The notes below the pieces were generated by a model that was not told the origin of the DNA, searched no databases, and worked only from the letters and a program-made list of their open reading frames with translations. A stretch of 50,450 bases of DNA, from positions 1-50,450 of the IMG/VR virus record IMGVR_UViG_3300017751_000031; one strand, 5' to 3'. Below, one piece after another: positions 24,370 to 33,813 of this stretch. The position numbers were made by a program, and so were the translations under genes. Origin of the DNA: a virus. Every line of letters begins with the position of its first letter. The stretch's first letter is position 1.

Positions 24370-27300
24370 TTAACCTAGTTTTGATTCTATAGCTTTAATG
24401 CGTTCTTCTAGTTCTATTACCGCTTGATGGAGGTGGGCTAATATAGGTCGGTCATTCATAGTTAAATACCCGTCACCACCAGTAAATACGGCGTATGGTA
24501 GAACTTCTTGAACTTCTTGAGCTATAAAACCAGCATCAGGTTCTCCATGTTTTGTGTAAGTGTAAGCAGTAAATTGTTTTATTGTTTCTAAACTACCTGC
24601 AATAGCAGTTATATTATCTTTTAAATCTCTATCTGAAGTAGTTATAAAGTTATTAGCAATTACATTTCCTGAAGCTGTGATTGCTCCATTAAATCCTAAA
24701 GTAACTTTATCATTATTAGATCCTGTTACTATAATATTATTAGTAGTTTCATTTCCAACATCTGTTACTTGTTGTAAATTAGGGAATGTTGCAGAATCTA
24801 AATATGAAGCTGAAATACTTGAGAATATAGCATATCCCGCTTGTGATGAAGGGAAAGCAATTGTTGCTGTATTAATTGTAGGGAAGGAAATATCTTCAGT
24901 AATTACTAAATTGTAATTAGTATCTACAACATCTACATTTAAAGGTCTTGTTCCTAAATTATGAGTAATACTCCAATTAGTAGTAGCAGACGATTGAGTA
25001 TGTACATATCCACCTCCACCACTAGTACCTGAAGTACCTGAAGTGCCAGATGTTCCTGATGCACCAGAGGTTCCTGAACTTCCAGAAGTACCATCTGCTC
25101 CTGCTCCTCCATTTACACCAGAAGTACCAGATGTTCCTGAAGTACCATCTAATCCATCATTAGCTGAAGTACCAGATGTACCATCACTACCTGAGGTTCC
25201 ACTTGTACCTGATGTACCTGCATTACCACTTGTTCCAGATGTTCCTGTTGTACCACTAGTACCTGAAGTAGCTGAAGTACCAGATGTACCACTTGTACCA
25301 TCTGTAGCAGAAGTACCGCTAGTTCCTGAGGTACCATCTGTAGCTGAGGTACCAGATGTGCCTGAGGTACCATCTGTAGCACTTGTTCCACTTGTACCAG
25401 AGGTACCATCTGTAGCAGAAGTACCGCTTGTACCTGAAGTTCCATCTATAGCAGAAGTTCCTGAAGTACCACTTGTAGCTGAGGTACCACTAGTACCTGA
25501 TGTACCTGTTGTACCGCTTGTACCAGATGTAGCACTTGTTCCTGATGTACCTGAGGTAGCAGAAGTACCAGAAGTACCGCTTGTACCTGTTGTACCTGAT
25601 GTACCACTAGTACCTGAAGTTCCATCTATAGCAGAAGTTCCTGAGGTACCACTTGTGCCTGAAGTACCTGATGTACCTGAGGTACCACTAGTACCTGAAG
25701 TACCGTCTATACCACTTGTACCTGCAGGATTAGCTGTTAAGCTTGATAATATAACATATCCAGCTTGGTCTTCAATAAAGGTTATTACAGCTTGATTATT
25801 ATCAGATAGATCAATATTATAAGGAATTATTACATTTTTATCTGAATCTGTTACAGTTACGTTTAATAATGAAGAAGATAAAGAGTGATTAATAGTCCAT
25901 GTAGTTGAAGCTGATGTTTGTTCAAAAACAAATGCAACACCACTTGTACCACTTGTACCTGAAGTACCTGAAGTGCCATCAAATTCTTTATATCCTATTA
26001 AACCATCATTGTCTATTACTAATATTGTACTTTCTGAAGATTGTTCTTGTAAATCTTTTACTGATAAAGACCCTGTAATAGAAACGGATCCTGTATATTC
26101 ATGGGTATCATCTAATGTGTCTCCAAATTTAGTTGAACCGCTTGAATAAATTACCGAGGCGGTTTCATATATAGTATGGATCATTCCAAATGAACCAGTT
26201 CCTGTTACTTCTATGTCTCCAGTTATAGATAAAGTTGATCCATCAAATGTCATATTTGATTCAACTGTAGCACTTGGAGCAGACCCATTTAAGGTAATTA
26301 CACCATTATCTGTAGTACCAGTTAAAGATAATAAACCTGAAGTACCACTTGTTCCACTTGTACCACTAGTACCTGAAGTAGCTGAGGTACCGCTAGTACC
26401 TGATGTACCGTCTGTAGCACTTGTTCCACTTGTTCCACTTGTACCACTTGTGGCTGAAGTTCCACTTGTACCTGAAGTACCATCTGTAGCACTTGTTCCT
26501 GATGTACCCGAAGTAGCTGAGGTACCAGATGTTCCTGAGGTACCATCTGTAGCACTTGTACCTGAAGTGCCTGAAGTGCCTGAAGTTGCGCTTGTACCAC
26601 TTGTTCCACTTGTACCTGTTGTACCTGATGTACCGCTTGTACCTGAGGTTCCATCTGTAGCAGAAGTTCCACTTGTACCAGATGTACCTGAAGTGGCTGA
26701 TGTACCACTAGTACCTGATGTACCTGAAGTAGCAGATGTACCACTTGTACCTGAGGTACCACCTGTACCTGATGTTGCTGCTGCTTCTTTAGTTCCTACA
26801 ATACCATCGCTATCGATTACTAGTACTGTATCCTCTGAAGATTTTTCTGGGAGACCTTGAATAGAAAAGCTTCCTGTTGAATTAACTACACGATTAAGAT
26901 TTATATCAAATGAACCTGTTGATTCTATATCTCCATCTTCTTTTGAGTAGGTAAAAGTTGTATAACTACCTGTAATTATAGTTACACCAGGAGAATATTC
27001 TTCTGTTGCTGAATATACAACATACGGGGATGGATTTGTACCACCAAAAGCTAAACCAGCATCTGATGTACCTGCTCCTCCATGGCTATTTCTTGCATTA
27101 ATTAAAGCACCACCTGCCGTCCATGAAACCCCATCATATTCTTCAGTACAACTAAGTGTTGTGGGGTTAAACCCACCAAAATATATTGCTGAATTTTGTG
27201 TTCCTGCTATTGCTCCCTCTCTAGCACCATTAGTTGCAGTTCCTCCAGCTGACCAAGTAGTACCATCATATTCTAAAGAAGCGTTAATAAGTGAGGTGTC

Positions 27301-27960
27301 AAAACCACCTATAGTTAATGCTGCGTTTTGTGTACCAGTTGATGAATTTTGGCTTCTTGCTGTTGGAAGAGCTCCACCTGGACTCCAAGAAGAACCATTA
27401 TATTCTTCAACACAACTATATTTTACAGATGTACAGTGACCACCTACAGCTAATGTTGCATTTTGAGTACCATTTCCTCCTAGGCGGGCTCTAGCAGTAG
27501 CCATGTTACCACCATTAGTCCAAGAAGTACCATTATACTCCTTAGTAACATTAGTGGCTGAAGGAGTTCCTCCACCAAAAGCTACAGCAGCGGTTTGTGT
27601 TCCTGCAGCAGCATGATTTAATCTACCAGGGCTAGGGAAAGTTCCTCCAGTTTGCCAAGAATTACCATTATATTCTTCAGTAGCAGTTAATGAAGGGGAA
27701 CCTCCAATTGCTAAACCAGCATTTTGTGTACCTGCTCCTGCTACACCGGATCTTGCTGTGATTAAATTTCCTCCAGATGACCATGCTGAAGGTCCACTTG
27801 GGTTACTATAACTTACATCATGTGCAAATCCTACACTGCCAGTTGTTGCTAAAGATCCAGTTATATCAACTGATCCTGTGGCATTAATTCCACTGGTTAC
27901 TTTTAAAGAGTTTAATTCAGCATCACTTCCAGAAATGATGACTTTTTTCCAACTTGGCAT
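24370..27960 (-). CDS. long tail fibre with kelch-like head, collagen-like repeats and S74 chaperone
   Basis: The 1196-residue product starts [17 protein letters not shown], an N-terminal anchor shared in form with the 503-residue fibre. It has six kelch-like units (EYNG or EYDG at residues 96, 141, 187, 230 and 274, period 43-46), a Thr-Ser-Gly tract (397-542), a beta-rich [20 protein letters not shown] segment (598-617), a [16 protein letters not shown] domain (about 688-740), a long second Thr-Ser-Gly tract (747 to about 980), a second [16 protein letters not shown] domain, and an S74 chaperone with SDRDLKDNI (S1109, K1114) and [12 protein letters not shown]. It is a trimeric fibre that is probably self-processed at S1109. 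The start lies 72 bases from the promoter element, leaving an unusually long leader. Confidence 0.82.
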   Translation of the reverse strand: MPSWKKVIISGSDAELNSLKVTSGINATGSVDITGSLATTGSVGFAHDVSYSNPSGPSAWSSGGNLITARSGVAGAGTQNAGLAIGGSPSLTATEEYNGNSWQTGGTFPSPGRLNHAAAGTQTAAVAFGGGTPSATNVTKEYNGTSWTNGGNMATARARLGGNGTQNATLAVGGHCTSVKYSCVEEYNGSSWSPGGALPTARSQNSSTGTQNAALTIGGFDTSLINASLEYDGTTWSAGGTATNGAREGAIAGTQNSAIYFGGFNPTTLSCTEEYDGVSWTAGGALINARNSHGGAGTSDAGLAFGGTNPSPYVVYSATEEYSPGVTIITGSYTTFTYSKEDGDIESTGSFDINLNRVVNSTGSFSIQGLPEKSSEDTVLVIDSDGIVGTKEAAATSGTGGTSGTSGTSATSGTSGTSGTSATSGTSGTSGTSATDGTSGTSGTSGTTGTSGTSGTSATSGTSGTSGTSATDGTSGTSGTSATSGTSGTSATDGTSGTSGTSATSGTSGTSGTSATDGTSGTSGTSATSGTSGTSGTSGTSGLLSLTGTTDNGVITLNGSAPSATVESNMTFDGSTLSITGDIEVTGTGSFGMIHTIYETASVIYSSGSTKFGDTLDDTHEYTGSVSITGSLSVKDLQEQSSESTILVIDNDGLIGYKEFDGTSGTSGTSGTSGVAFVFEQTSASTTWTINHSLSSSLLNVTVTDSDKNVIIPYNIDLSDNNQAVITFIEDQAGYVILSSLTANPAGTSGIDGTSGTSGTSGTSGTSGTSGTSGTSAIDGTSGTSGTSGTTGTSGTSGTSATSGTSGTSATSGTSGTTGTSGTSGTSATSGTSGTSAIDGTSGTSGTSATDGTSGTSGTSATDGTSGTSGTSATDGTSGTSGTSATDGTSGTSGTSATSGTSGTTGTSGTSGNAGTSGTSGTSGSDGTSGTSANDGLDGTSGTSGTSGVNGGAGADGTSGSSGTSGASGTSGTSGTSGTSGGGGYVHTQSSATTNWSITHNLGTRPLNVDVVDTNYNLVITEDISFPTINTATIAFPSSQAGYAIFSSISASYLDSATFPNLQQVTDVGNETTNNIIVTGSNNDKVTLGFNGAITASGNVIANNFITTSDRDLKDNITAIAGSLETIKQFTAYTYTKHGEPDAGFIAQEVQEVLPYAVFTGGDGYLTMNDRPILAHLHQAVIELEERIKAIESKLG
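25021..25722 (-). repeat. Thr-Ser-Gly coding repeat tract (long)
   Basis: The tract encodes about 234 residues of TSGTSG units broken by ATDG, AIDG, NAG, SDG and ANDGLDG variants. It is in frame and uses mixed synonymous codons. It is the second collagen-like shaft of the 1196-residue fibre. Confidence 0.85.
26335..26772 (-). repeat. Thr-Ser-Gly coding repeat tract
   Basis: The tract encodes residues 397-542 of the same fibre, mostly [12 protein letters not shown] and TSGTSATDG units. Its nucleotide pattern is very like the tract in the 1285-residue fibre. Confidence 0.85.
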
Positions 27961-27987
27961 ATTAACTAGTTTTATTATGGTTGGTTA

Positions 27988-28003
27988 CTTCGGTTGTGCG
28001 AAG
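27988..28003 (-). promoter_or_regulatory. GC-rich hairpin in the 5' leader of the 1196-aa fibre gene
   Basis: On the coding strand CTTCG-CACAAC-CGAAG forms a five-pair stem with a six-base loop, inside a locally GC-rich patch (AAGTGGGCTTCGCACAACCG) that stands out in the AT-rich region. It lies between the promoter element and the ATG, so it would be in the transcript leader and could affect mRNA stability or translation. Confidence 0.35.
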
Positions 28004-28032
28004 CCCACTTCCTTTACAGGCCTATAATACAC

Positions 28033-28042
28033 TTATAAATAT
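28033..28042 (-). promoter_or_regulatory. ATATTTATAA element, distal to the 1196-aa fibre gene
   Basis: The coding strand reads ATATTTATAAGTGTAT, 72 bases before the ATG, much further than the usual 9-21. It follows directly after a terminator-like hairpin, which supports transcription restarting here. Confidence 0.5.
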
Positions 28043-28044
28043 AG

Positions 28045-28072
28045 AAAAAAATAGATTAACTAATAGTTAATC
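28045..28072 (-). terminator. terminator-like hairpin after the small coiled-coil gene
   Basis: A perfect inverted repeat (GATTAACT, 3-base loop, AGTTAATC; 28054-28072) is followed on the coding strand by TATTTTTTT (28053-28045). The stem is AT-rich and so may be weak, but its shape and position, 9 bases after the stop of the 104-residue gene, fit an intrinsic terminator. Confidence 0.6.
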
Positions 28073-28081
28073 CACTTTCTT

Positions 28082-28396
28082 TTAATTTTTTTCAATAAAT
28101 TTATATTGATTTTGAAGTTTTAAAGTTACTTGAAATACATGTTCTAATTGTGCCCCTGTAAAGCTTGCTTCTTTTATAAAATGTAAAAGAAACATAAGTT
28201 CTTGTTCTGATAGAGAGCTTACATCTTTATCTTTTAAAAAGCTTAATTGAGAATTTAAATTTTGATTAGATTCAGTTAGTGTTTTAACTTGTTTTTTTAA
28301 TCTATCATTTTCCCCAAGGGTAGAAGATAGCAGAGTTTCCTCCGCTATCTTCTTTGGGGTAATCCCAATGACTTTATTTTGTGATTTGAAACCCAT
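28082..28396 (-). CDS. small coiled-coil protein (104 aa)
   Basis: The N-terminal 27 residues are basic (MGFKSQNKVIGITPKKIAEE). The middle is a clear heptad-pattern coiled coil (ENDRLKKQVKTLTESNQNLNSQLSFLKDK), followed by a helical C-terminal domain (SEQELMFLLHFIKEASFTG). No enzyme motif or membrane segment is present. The family is not recognised. It is the last gene before a terminator-like hairpin and lies downstream of the 503-residue fibre gene with a 41-base gap, so it may be a fibre assembly chaperone, but this is only positional inference. Its start has no Shine-Dalgarno sequence. Confidence 0.6.
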   Translation of the reverse strand: MGFKSQNKVIGITPKKIAEETLLSSTLGENDRLKKQVKTLTESNQNLNSQLSFLKDKDVSSLSEQELMFLLHFIKEASFTGAQLEHVFQVTLKLQNQYKFIEKN

Positions 28397-28437
28397 TTAG
28401 ATTAAACATAATTTAAATATTAATAATATAATAAAGA

Positions 28438-29949
28438 TTATGAATAAATCCAAATGTCTTGATCACCACCTGTTTCTGTCCAGATGTTACCAGCAGCATT
28501 ATATCTAGTATCTGGTACTGCAGATGCAATTGTAGCACTTGTATTTTCAGTTCCTGCTAAAGCAATTGATACATACCCATCTGGGGTAAATACACTAGCA
28601 CTAGCATGGAAATCAATAGCAACTCCCCAACGTGATGGAGTACCACCTTGATTTTTAAATCCAAATACATCACCTACATCTTGGTTAGATTGTTGTACTA
28701 CGATACCACCATCTGACTCAGCATCAGATCCTGAGTTTAATAGGATGAATTGGTCTGCAATTTCTAATGTGTCTTCATGTCGGAATGAAGAAGTACCTTC
28801 TACTATTAGATCACCATTAACTGTTAAGTCATTTTGTACAATTACATCATTTGGTAAACCAACTGTAATAGTTTGACCTGCAGCAACTACATCTACTTCA
28901 TTAGCAGTACCTGCTACTGTTAATCCTTGAGTTTGTAAATCAACAGATCCAGAAGTTATACTAGAAGGTAAAGATCCTGAAATTTGTAATGTAGTAGCAA
29001 TTCCAGTTAAGCCTGAACCATCACCTTCAAATGAACCACTAAATGATCCTGAATTGAATCCTGTCTCAGCAAGTGTTACAGATTCACCTAGTGATACTTC
29101 GTGACTACCAATTGTAATTGAAGAGTTAACTAAGCTACCACTAATTTCACCTGTTGAGTCGTTATAAGATAAATCAATTCCAGCAGCACCCGTAGTATCA
29201 GCTACACTAATCTTTCCTCTTACACCTGCTGAGAAATGGTCTGAACCAGTGTTTAAAGAAAGTGTTACTGAACCTGTATTAGATGCTTTTGTAATGTCAG
29301 CTCCAATAGTTCCATCAGAACCAGAAACAAATCGAATTTGATCAGCTGATAGATCAATAGATTCTTGTCCTGAATCAGCACCAACTGTTAAATCGTTAGC
29401 ACCACCAATTTGAGTAGTAACATAATCAATGATAGCAGCATTAGTGGCTATTGTAGTATCATTATCATTATTAGCAATACCTTCAGCTTCAGTTACTACT
29501 GTATCTGCTGCTAGTTTAGTTAGAGTTAAACTGTTATCTTTAACTTCTAATTCGTTTGATCCATTTACACCTACTGTAGTATCGTCATACTGTACTGCAA
29601 TCGATCCTGATTCTCCTAGAGATACAGATCCAATTGTACTAATTGCACCCGTAGTACTACCAGAGATATAAATAGATGAGTTTTGTAAATCGTCGTTACT
29701 AATACCTCCGTCTGCTAAGCTAATTTCTATTAAATCGGTACCAGGGGTTCCCGTTAAGTTGATAGCAGTTTCACCTGAAGCGGTGTTAAAGGTAAAGGAA
29801 GAGGTAGGACTAGAAGCTATTAGTTCTACTCCGTTGATTGAAGCCGTTGCATAGGAATCGTGGATAGATGTACTGGTTATATATCCAGCTTGGTTATCTA
29901 ACTGTAAATTCGAACTCCCCGAAACGACTAGTTTTTTCCAAGTTGCCAT
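28438..29949 (-). CDS. tail fibre protein (503 aa)
   Basis: The N-terminus MATWKKLVVSGSSNLQLD matches the anchor of the 1196-residue fibre. The body is repetitive beta-type sequence with segments often seen in phage fibres: LTLTKLAADTV, GSFSGSFEGDGSGLTGI (about 314-330) and DLTVNGDLIVEGTSSF. The C-terminal part (about 395-503) is a more globular domain ending DQDIWIYS, with no S74 chaperone visible. Gly and Asp composition differs from the kelch-like proteins, suggesting a distinct structural role such as a shaft or connector. A 70-base AT-rich gap precedes it without a full ATATTTATAA element. Function inferred from repeat type and location. Confidence 0.75.
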   Translation of the reverse strand: MATWKKLVVSGSSNLQLDNQAGYITSTSIHDSYATASINGVELIASSPTSSFTFNTASGETAINLTGTPGTDLIEISLADGGISNDDLQNSSIYISGSTTGAISTIGSVSLGESGSIAVQYDDTTVGVNGSNELEVKDNSLTLTKLAADTVVTEAEGIANNDNDTTIATNAAIIDYVTTQIGGANDLTVGADSGQESIDLSADQIRFVSGSDGTIGADITKASNTGSVTLSLNTGSDHFSAGVRGKISVADTTGAAGIDLSYNDSTGEISGSLVNSSITIGSHEVSLGESVTLAETGFNSGSFSGSFEGDGSGLTGIATTLQISGSLPSSITSGSVDLQTQGLTVAGTANEVDVVAAGQTITVGLPNDVIVQNDLTVNGDLIVEGTSSFRHEDTLEIADQFILLNSGSDAESDGGIVVQQSNQDVGDVFGFKNQGGTPSRWGVAIDFHASASVFTPDGYVSIALAGTENTSATIASAVPDTRYNAAGNIWTETGGDQDIWIYS

Positions 29950-30019
29950 TGAGAATAATTGTTTTAGTTAATAATTAAAATTTAAAAAATGTTTATCGTT
30001 TATACGTATGTATATTTTT

Positions 30020-31924
30020 TTAATCTATTGCAACCCAAACTGAAGAAGACATATAATATATTCCACCATAATCGGCACTTGCCCATGGATTATCTTCATT
30101 GGCATAAGCAAAAAATCGAGTTATACCTTCAGAATCTATTTTTAATGCATCATAACTACTTGATTGTATTAAGAAGAAATTAGATGTATTATCTTGTCTA
30201 TTTACTAATAATGAACCAGTAATTTGAACATCTTTAGATGATGTTAAGAATGTATCTCCTATATACCAATCATTATCTTCCCCACCACTAGAAATAGAAC
30301 CTCCTTCTAACATTAATAAGAAAGGTGGGGTACCTGAGAAGCTAAATAATCCTCCAGCTTCAGATTGGTCTAACCAACTACCACTTAATAAAACATCTCC
30401 CCCATCTTCTCTAAATAAAGTTAAAAATCTTTGTTCAGCGTCAGGAGCAAATTCTCCAGAAGGTAAACCAGTTCCTGAAGAGCCTCCTATCAAATTAACT
30501 CCAAAAGCATCCGCAGCTTTTTGTTTTAAAATAATAGTACCTTGATCTTGGGCAATAACATTAAGAGTATTAGTGCCAAAGCTAGCACTTAAAGAAACTC
30601 CAGCAGTTGAAGCAGCAGTTGCAATATCAAAAGATATTTGTTCTTCGTTAGCAGCTGGATAATTATAGGGTTCAAAATTTGATTTTGTAAAATGTACTTC
30701 GAAATCCGTTTCACTACCCCCTAAAGAATGAGTTATTTCTAATATTCCAGGAGCGGATGGATAATCACCAGTTCCTCCATTTTCTGTAGAAGAAAGATAT
30801 ATTGCTAATTGGGTAGCATCACTAAGTGTACCATTTGCACCCCCAGTTCCTGCACTACCCCCAGTAGATATGGTTATATTAGATCCTCCTATTACATCTA
30901 CTGATGCTGAGGTGAATGTTACACTAGCAGATGTATTTATAGACCCAGTAATTTGATCTAAAGTTAATGTACTTCCTCCAGAATCTACAGGAATAACTTC
31001 AACCCCATTAATTATAAAATTATATTGAGTTTGATTTAAATTAGGATTATGATAACTACCTGTAGTTTGGCCTATTCTACTATCTGTTATTTGAAAAAAT
31101 TTAGCTTGGGTATCTACTCCACTACTTGTAGTATAGTAATTACTACCACTTAAATACCAAGTTGTACCAATTTCCCCATTCATTACTAATTCTGGTTTGT
31201 CAAAATTAGTAACAATTTTATTAAAAGGACGGATATTTACATTATTCCCTCCATATAAATCTGCTACAACTCCTATAACGGTATCGTCTTGTGAAGCTGT
31301 AGCTAAAGTATAAGGTGTACCTGATCCAGTAATTGTTATAAAATCTCCTAATTGTAAAGAACCTGTGTTTTCAGGATATAAAGTAAACCTTTGAAAAGGA
31401 GTATATATTTTAAAAAAGTTTTCAATTTGAGCTAAATATTGGGCATTTTCAAAATCTGTAATTTTGTTCATGGCTAATACCATGTGCCCATCATCATTTA
31501 CTTCAAATATTACTACAGTGGCTCCTTGACTAATAGAGTTATTTTTAGTTGAATTGGTTCTAGCAACTGTCATTCCAGTATCTTCTCCAATACATTTTAC
31601 AATTTCAGTATTTTTTTCGGATATAGAAACTATTTTTAATATTCTACCCCCATCAGTAGTAGCAATATAATCACCAACTTTTACATCTATACCATTATAT
31701 ACCCCCAATTTGTTTACCCCTGTTCCTGTTGTGTGTCTTAGACTTGTATCTCCTACAGTTTGGGTTTGAATGTCACTAAGAGTAAGAGAATAAGATATAA
31801 ATTGATCAACCCCATTAGGACCTAACCCTGTATTATCATTTACATTATATTTCTGAAATCCTGCACTTTGGGATAAAGTTGCTTTTAATGTTAGTGCTGG
31901 ATTTTCGGGGTTGTATGATTTCAT
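30020..31924 (-). CDS. structural/fibre-associated protein (634 aa)
   Basis: The N-terminal 300 residues look globular and beta-rich, with short strand-turn units (KVGDYIATTDGGRILKIVSI; LQLGDFITITGSGTPYTLAT) similar to phage structural domains. The middle (about 315-365) is Ser/Thr/Gly-rich linker, followed by an LSDATQLAIYLSS segment. The C-terminal 130 residues carry WYIGDTFLTSSKDVQITGSLLV and AYANEDNPWASADYGGIYYMSSSVWVAID, like the globular heads of fibres. No catalytic motif is seen. It lies between the collagen-like protein and the 503-residue fibre in the same operon. I cannot assign a T4 homologue. Confidence 0.65.
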   Translation of the reverse strand: MKSYNPENPALTLKATLSQSAGFQKYNVNDNTGLGPNGVDQFISYSLTLSDIQTQTVGDTSLRHTTGTGVNKLGVYNGIDVKVGDYIATTDGGRILKIVSISEKNTEIVKCIGEDTGMTVARTNSTKNNSISQGATVVIFEVNDDGHMVLAMNKITDFENAQYLAQIENFFKIYTPFQRFTLYPENTGSLQLGDFITITGSGTPYTLATASQDDTVIGVVADLYGGNNVNIRPFNKIVTNFDKPELVMNGEIGTTWYLSGSNYYTTSSGVDTQAKFFQITDSRIGQTTGSYHNPNLNQTQYNFIINGVEVIPVDSGGSTLTLDQITGSINTSASVTFTSASVDVIGGSNITISTGGSAGTGGANGTLSDATQLAIYLSSTENGGTGDYPSAPGILEITHSLGGSETDFEVHFTKSNFEPYNYPAANEEQISFDIATAASTAGVSLSASFGTNTLNVIAQDQGTIILKQKAADAFGVNLIGGSSGTGLPSGEFAPDAEQRFLTLFREDGGDVLLSGSWLDQSEAGGLFSFSGTPPFLLMLEGGSISSGGEDNDWYIGDTFLTSSKDVQITGSLLVNRQDNTSNFFLIQSSSYDALKIDSEGITRFFAYANEDNPWASADYGGIYYMSSSVWVAID

Positions 31925-31962
31925 TTATTTTATATTATTTTTAATAATTAAAATAACCCTTT

Positions 31963-33780
31963 TTATCCAAATACAAATATTATATAAGCATGTGCATTAA
32001 CAGGAGGTGGTGGAGATCCTTTTCTAATAGCCCCATAATTTCCAGGGGTAAGAACTAATTCTACACTTGTATCTGTTTTAAATGATGTAAAAAAGTTATT
32101 TTCTGCTTCGGCATTACTTATGGTAGATGTAAACCCATCTGCTTTTATAGCATCGTCTAAATTACCTAATCCAAAAGTTGAGAATTTATAATCATTATTA
32201 GTAGCATTGTAAAACCAACCTCCTATAAAATGAGGAGGAAAATCTTCTTCATTGAACTGAAAATCTATTTTGTTAGTAGTACCTGTATAAGATATAGTAG
32301 TACTTTTATCTGAAGCTGCAGATCCTGAAAGTTGTGTTAATTGAGAAGCTGCAGTAAGAGCATTACTTGAACCATAGTTAACTTTAAAAATATATTTATT
32401 TACACCAGATCCAGTTCCTCCTCCTCCTCCTGATACTGTAATAGTTGCTTCACCACTACCATCATTAGTTATATTTTCAACTCCTGATCCTGAAAAGTTT
32501 AGTGTACTTAATCCTGTAGCTACAACACTTCCTGTGTGTTCTACTGTTATAGTTCCAACTCCTGAAGTTCCACTTGTGCCCGAAGTTCCCGAAGTGCCTG
32601 AAGTACCATCTACTCCTGAAGTTCCACTTGTACCTGAAGTTCCTGTAGTTCCAGAAGTACCTGATGTACCAGATGTGCCTAGGGATACTCCTGAAGAACC
32701 AGATGAGCCACTTGTGCCCGAAGTTCCCGAAGTGCCTGAAGTGCCATCTACTCCTGAAGTTCCACTTGTACCAGATGTACCTGAAGTACCGTCGTTTGAA
32801 ACACCTGAGCTACCACTTGAGCCACTAGTACCTGAGGTACCTGATGTGCCTGATGTGCCTGAAGTGCCATCTACTCCTGAAGTTCCACTTGTGCCTGAAG
32901 TACCAGTTGTGCCTGATGTTCCACTTGTACCAGATGTACCTAAGGATACTCCTGAAGAACCTGATGAACCTGAAGTACCAGTTGTACCTGAGGTACCATC
33001 TACTCCTGAAGTGCCACTTGTTCCACTAGTACCTGAGGTACCTGATGTACCATCATTTGAAACACCTGAGCTACCACTTGAGCCACTTGTTCCGCTTGTT
33101 CCACTTGTACCTGAGGTACCATCTACTCCTGAAGTGCCACTTGTACCTGATGTGCCTGAAGTACCTGATGTACCATCATTTGAAACACCTGAGCTACCAC
33201 TTGAACCTGAAGTACCTGATGTACCTGATGTACCAGAAGTGCCATCTACTCCTGAGGTACCTGATGTTCCACTTGTTCCTGAAGTTCCTGAATCACCTTG
33301 CCCACCAGATGTACCACTTGTACCACTTGTACCTGAAGTTCCTGTAGTTCCAGAAGTACCTGATGTACCAGAAGTTCCTGAAGTACCAGGAGCACCATTA
33401 CTACCTGGGGCACCATCTGTTCCACTTGTACCGCTAGTTCCAGAAGTACCAGATGTACCACTAGTTCCAGAAGTACCTGATGTACCTGATGTATTGGATC
33501 CTCCTTCTCCTCCTCCACCACCATAAGAACCTGTATAGTAGAATTGGCCAGTAGAAGTATCTACCATTACAGTTTTATAGTTGGTGTCACTATCAGTTGA
33601 GATTGTAGGGTTTGAGAAAGATCCACTAAAGACTGAAGAACCAGTCATATGGAAAGAACCTGAAATTGAAATATCGTAATCCTGTGTTGCTGTTAAAGCA
33701 TCTACAGATTGAGAAACATGCCAAGATTGTATTGTAGAACCTTGGACTATCTGTGATTCGTAGTTAAGTTTTTTGGCCAT
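31963..33780 (-). CDS. collagen-like (Thr-Ser-Gly repeat) fibre protein (605 aa)
   Basis: After an N-terminal beta-type segment (GSFHMTGSSVFSGSFSNPTI) and a Gly-rich linker, residues 97-407 are almost pure Gly-X-Y-like TSG triplets. Within it is a higher-order unit: SGVDG occurs six times and SSGSSGV five times, alternating with VSNDG or VSLG. The C-terminal 200 residues form a globular domain (NKYIFKVNYGSSNALTAASQ to NAHAYIIFVFG). A triple-helical or beta-type shaft capped by a trimerisation or binding head is likely. The Thr/Ser-rich repeats are candidate sites for glycosylation or hydroxylation by the cassette at 6000-10055. The ATATTTATAA element lies 16 bases upstream. Confidence 0.8.
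   Translation of the reverse strand: MAKKLNYESQIVQGSTIQSWHVSQSVDALTATQDYDISISGSFHMTGSSVFSGSFSNPTISTDSDTNYKTVMVDTSTGQFYYTGSYGGGGGEGGSNTSGTSGTSGTSGTSGTSGTSGTSGTDGAPGSNGAPGTSGTSGTSGTSGTTGTSGTSGTSGTSGGQGDSGTSGTSGTSGTSGVDGTSGTSGTSGTSGSSGSSGVSNDGTSGTSGTSGTSGTSGVDGTSGTSGTSGTSGSSGSSGVSNDGTSGTSGTSGTSGTSGVDGTSGTTGTSGSSGSSGVSLGTSGTSGTSGTTGTSGTSGTSGVDGTSGTSGTSGTSGTSGSSGSSGVSNDGTSGTSGTSGTSGVDGTSGTSGTSGTSGSSGSSGVSLGTSGTSGTSGTTGTSGTSGTSGVDGTSGTSGTSGTSGTSGVGTITVEHTGSVVATGLSTLNFSGSGVENITNDGSGEATITVSGGGGGTGSGVNKYIFKVNYGSSNALTAASQLTQLSGSAASDKSTTISYTGTTNKIDFQFNEEDFPPHFIGGWFYNATNNDYKFSTFGLGNLDDAIKADGFTSTISNAEAENNFFTSFKTDTSVELVLTPGNYGAIRKGSPPPPVNAHAYIIFVFG
32561..33492 (-). repeat. Thr-Ser-Gly coding repeat tract with higher-order units
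   Basis: This is the longest repeat tract in the window, about 310 codons. It has TSG triplets plus a larger unit of about 29-47 residues bounded by VDG and VSNDG or VSLG. The antisense strand is also open across it, an artefact of codon pattern. Confidence 0.85.
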
Positions 33781-33796
33781 TTTACTTAATTATTTA

Positions 33797-33806
33797 TTAT
33801 AAATAT
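33797..33806 (-). promoter_or_regulatory. ATATTTATAA element upstream of collagen-like gene
   Basis: The coding strand reads ATATTTATAATAAATA, 16 bases before the ATG, in a 33-base gap. Confidence 0.5.
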
Positions 33807-33813
33807 ATCTTTT

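Noticed and set aside
16645-33492. Thr-Ser-Gly DNA repeats as CRISPR arrays or satellite DNA
   Set aside because: Repeats are in frame, continuous, of codon-triplet period and lack unique spacers of constant length.
32534-33526. Long + strand ORF over the Thr-Ser-Gly tract, encoding a PEVPLVP-type repeat
   Set aside because: It is an antisense shadow of the repeat codons. The same kind of antisense frame appears opposite every Thr-Ser-Gly tract (16697-17110, 25043-25795, 26213-26860), and all true genes here are on the minus strand.
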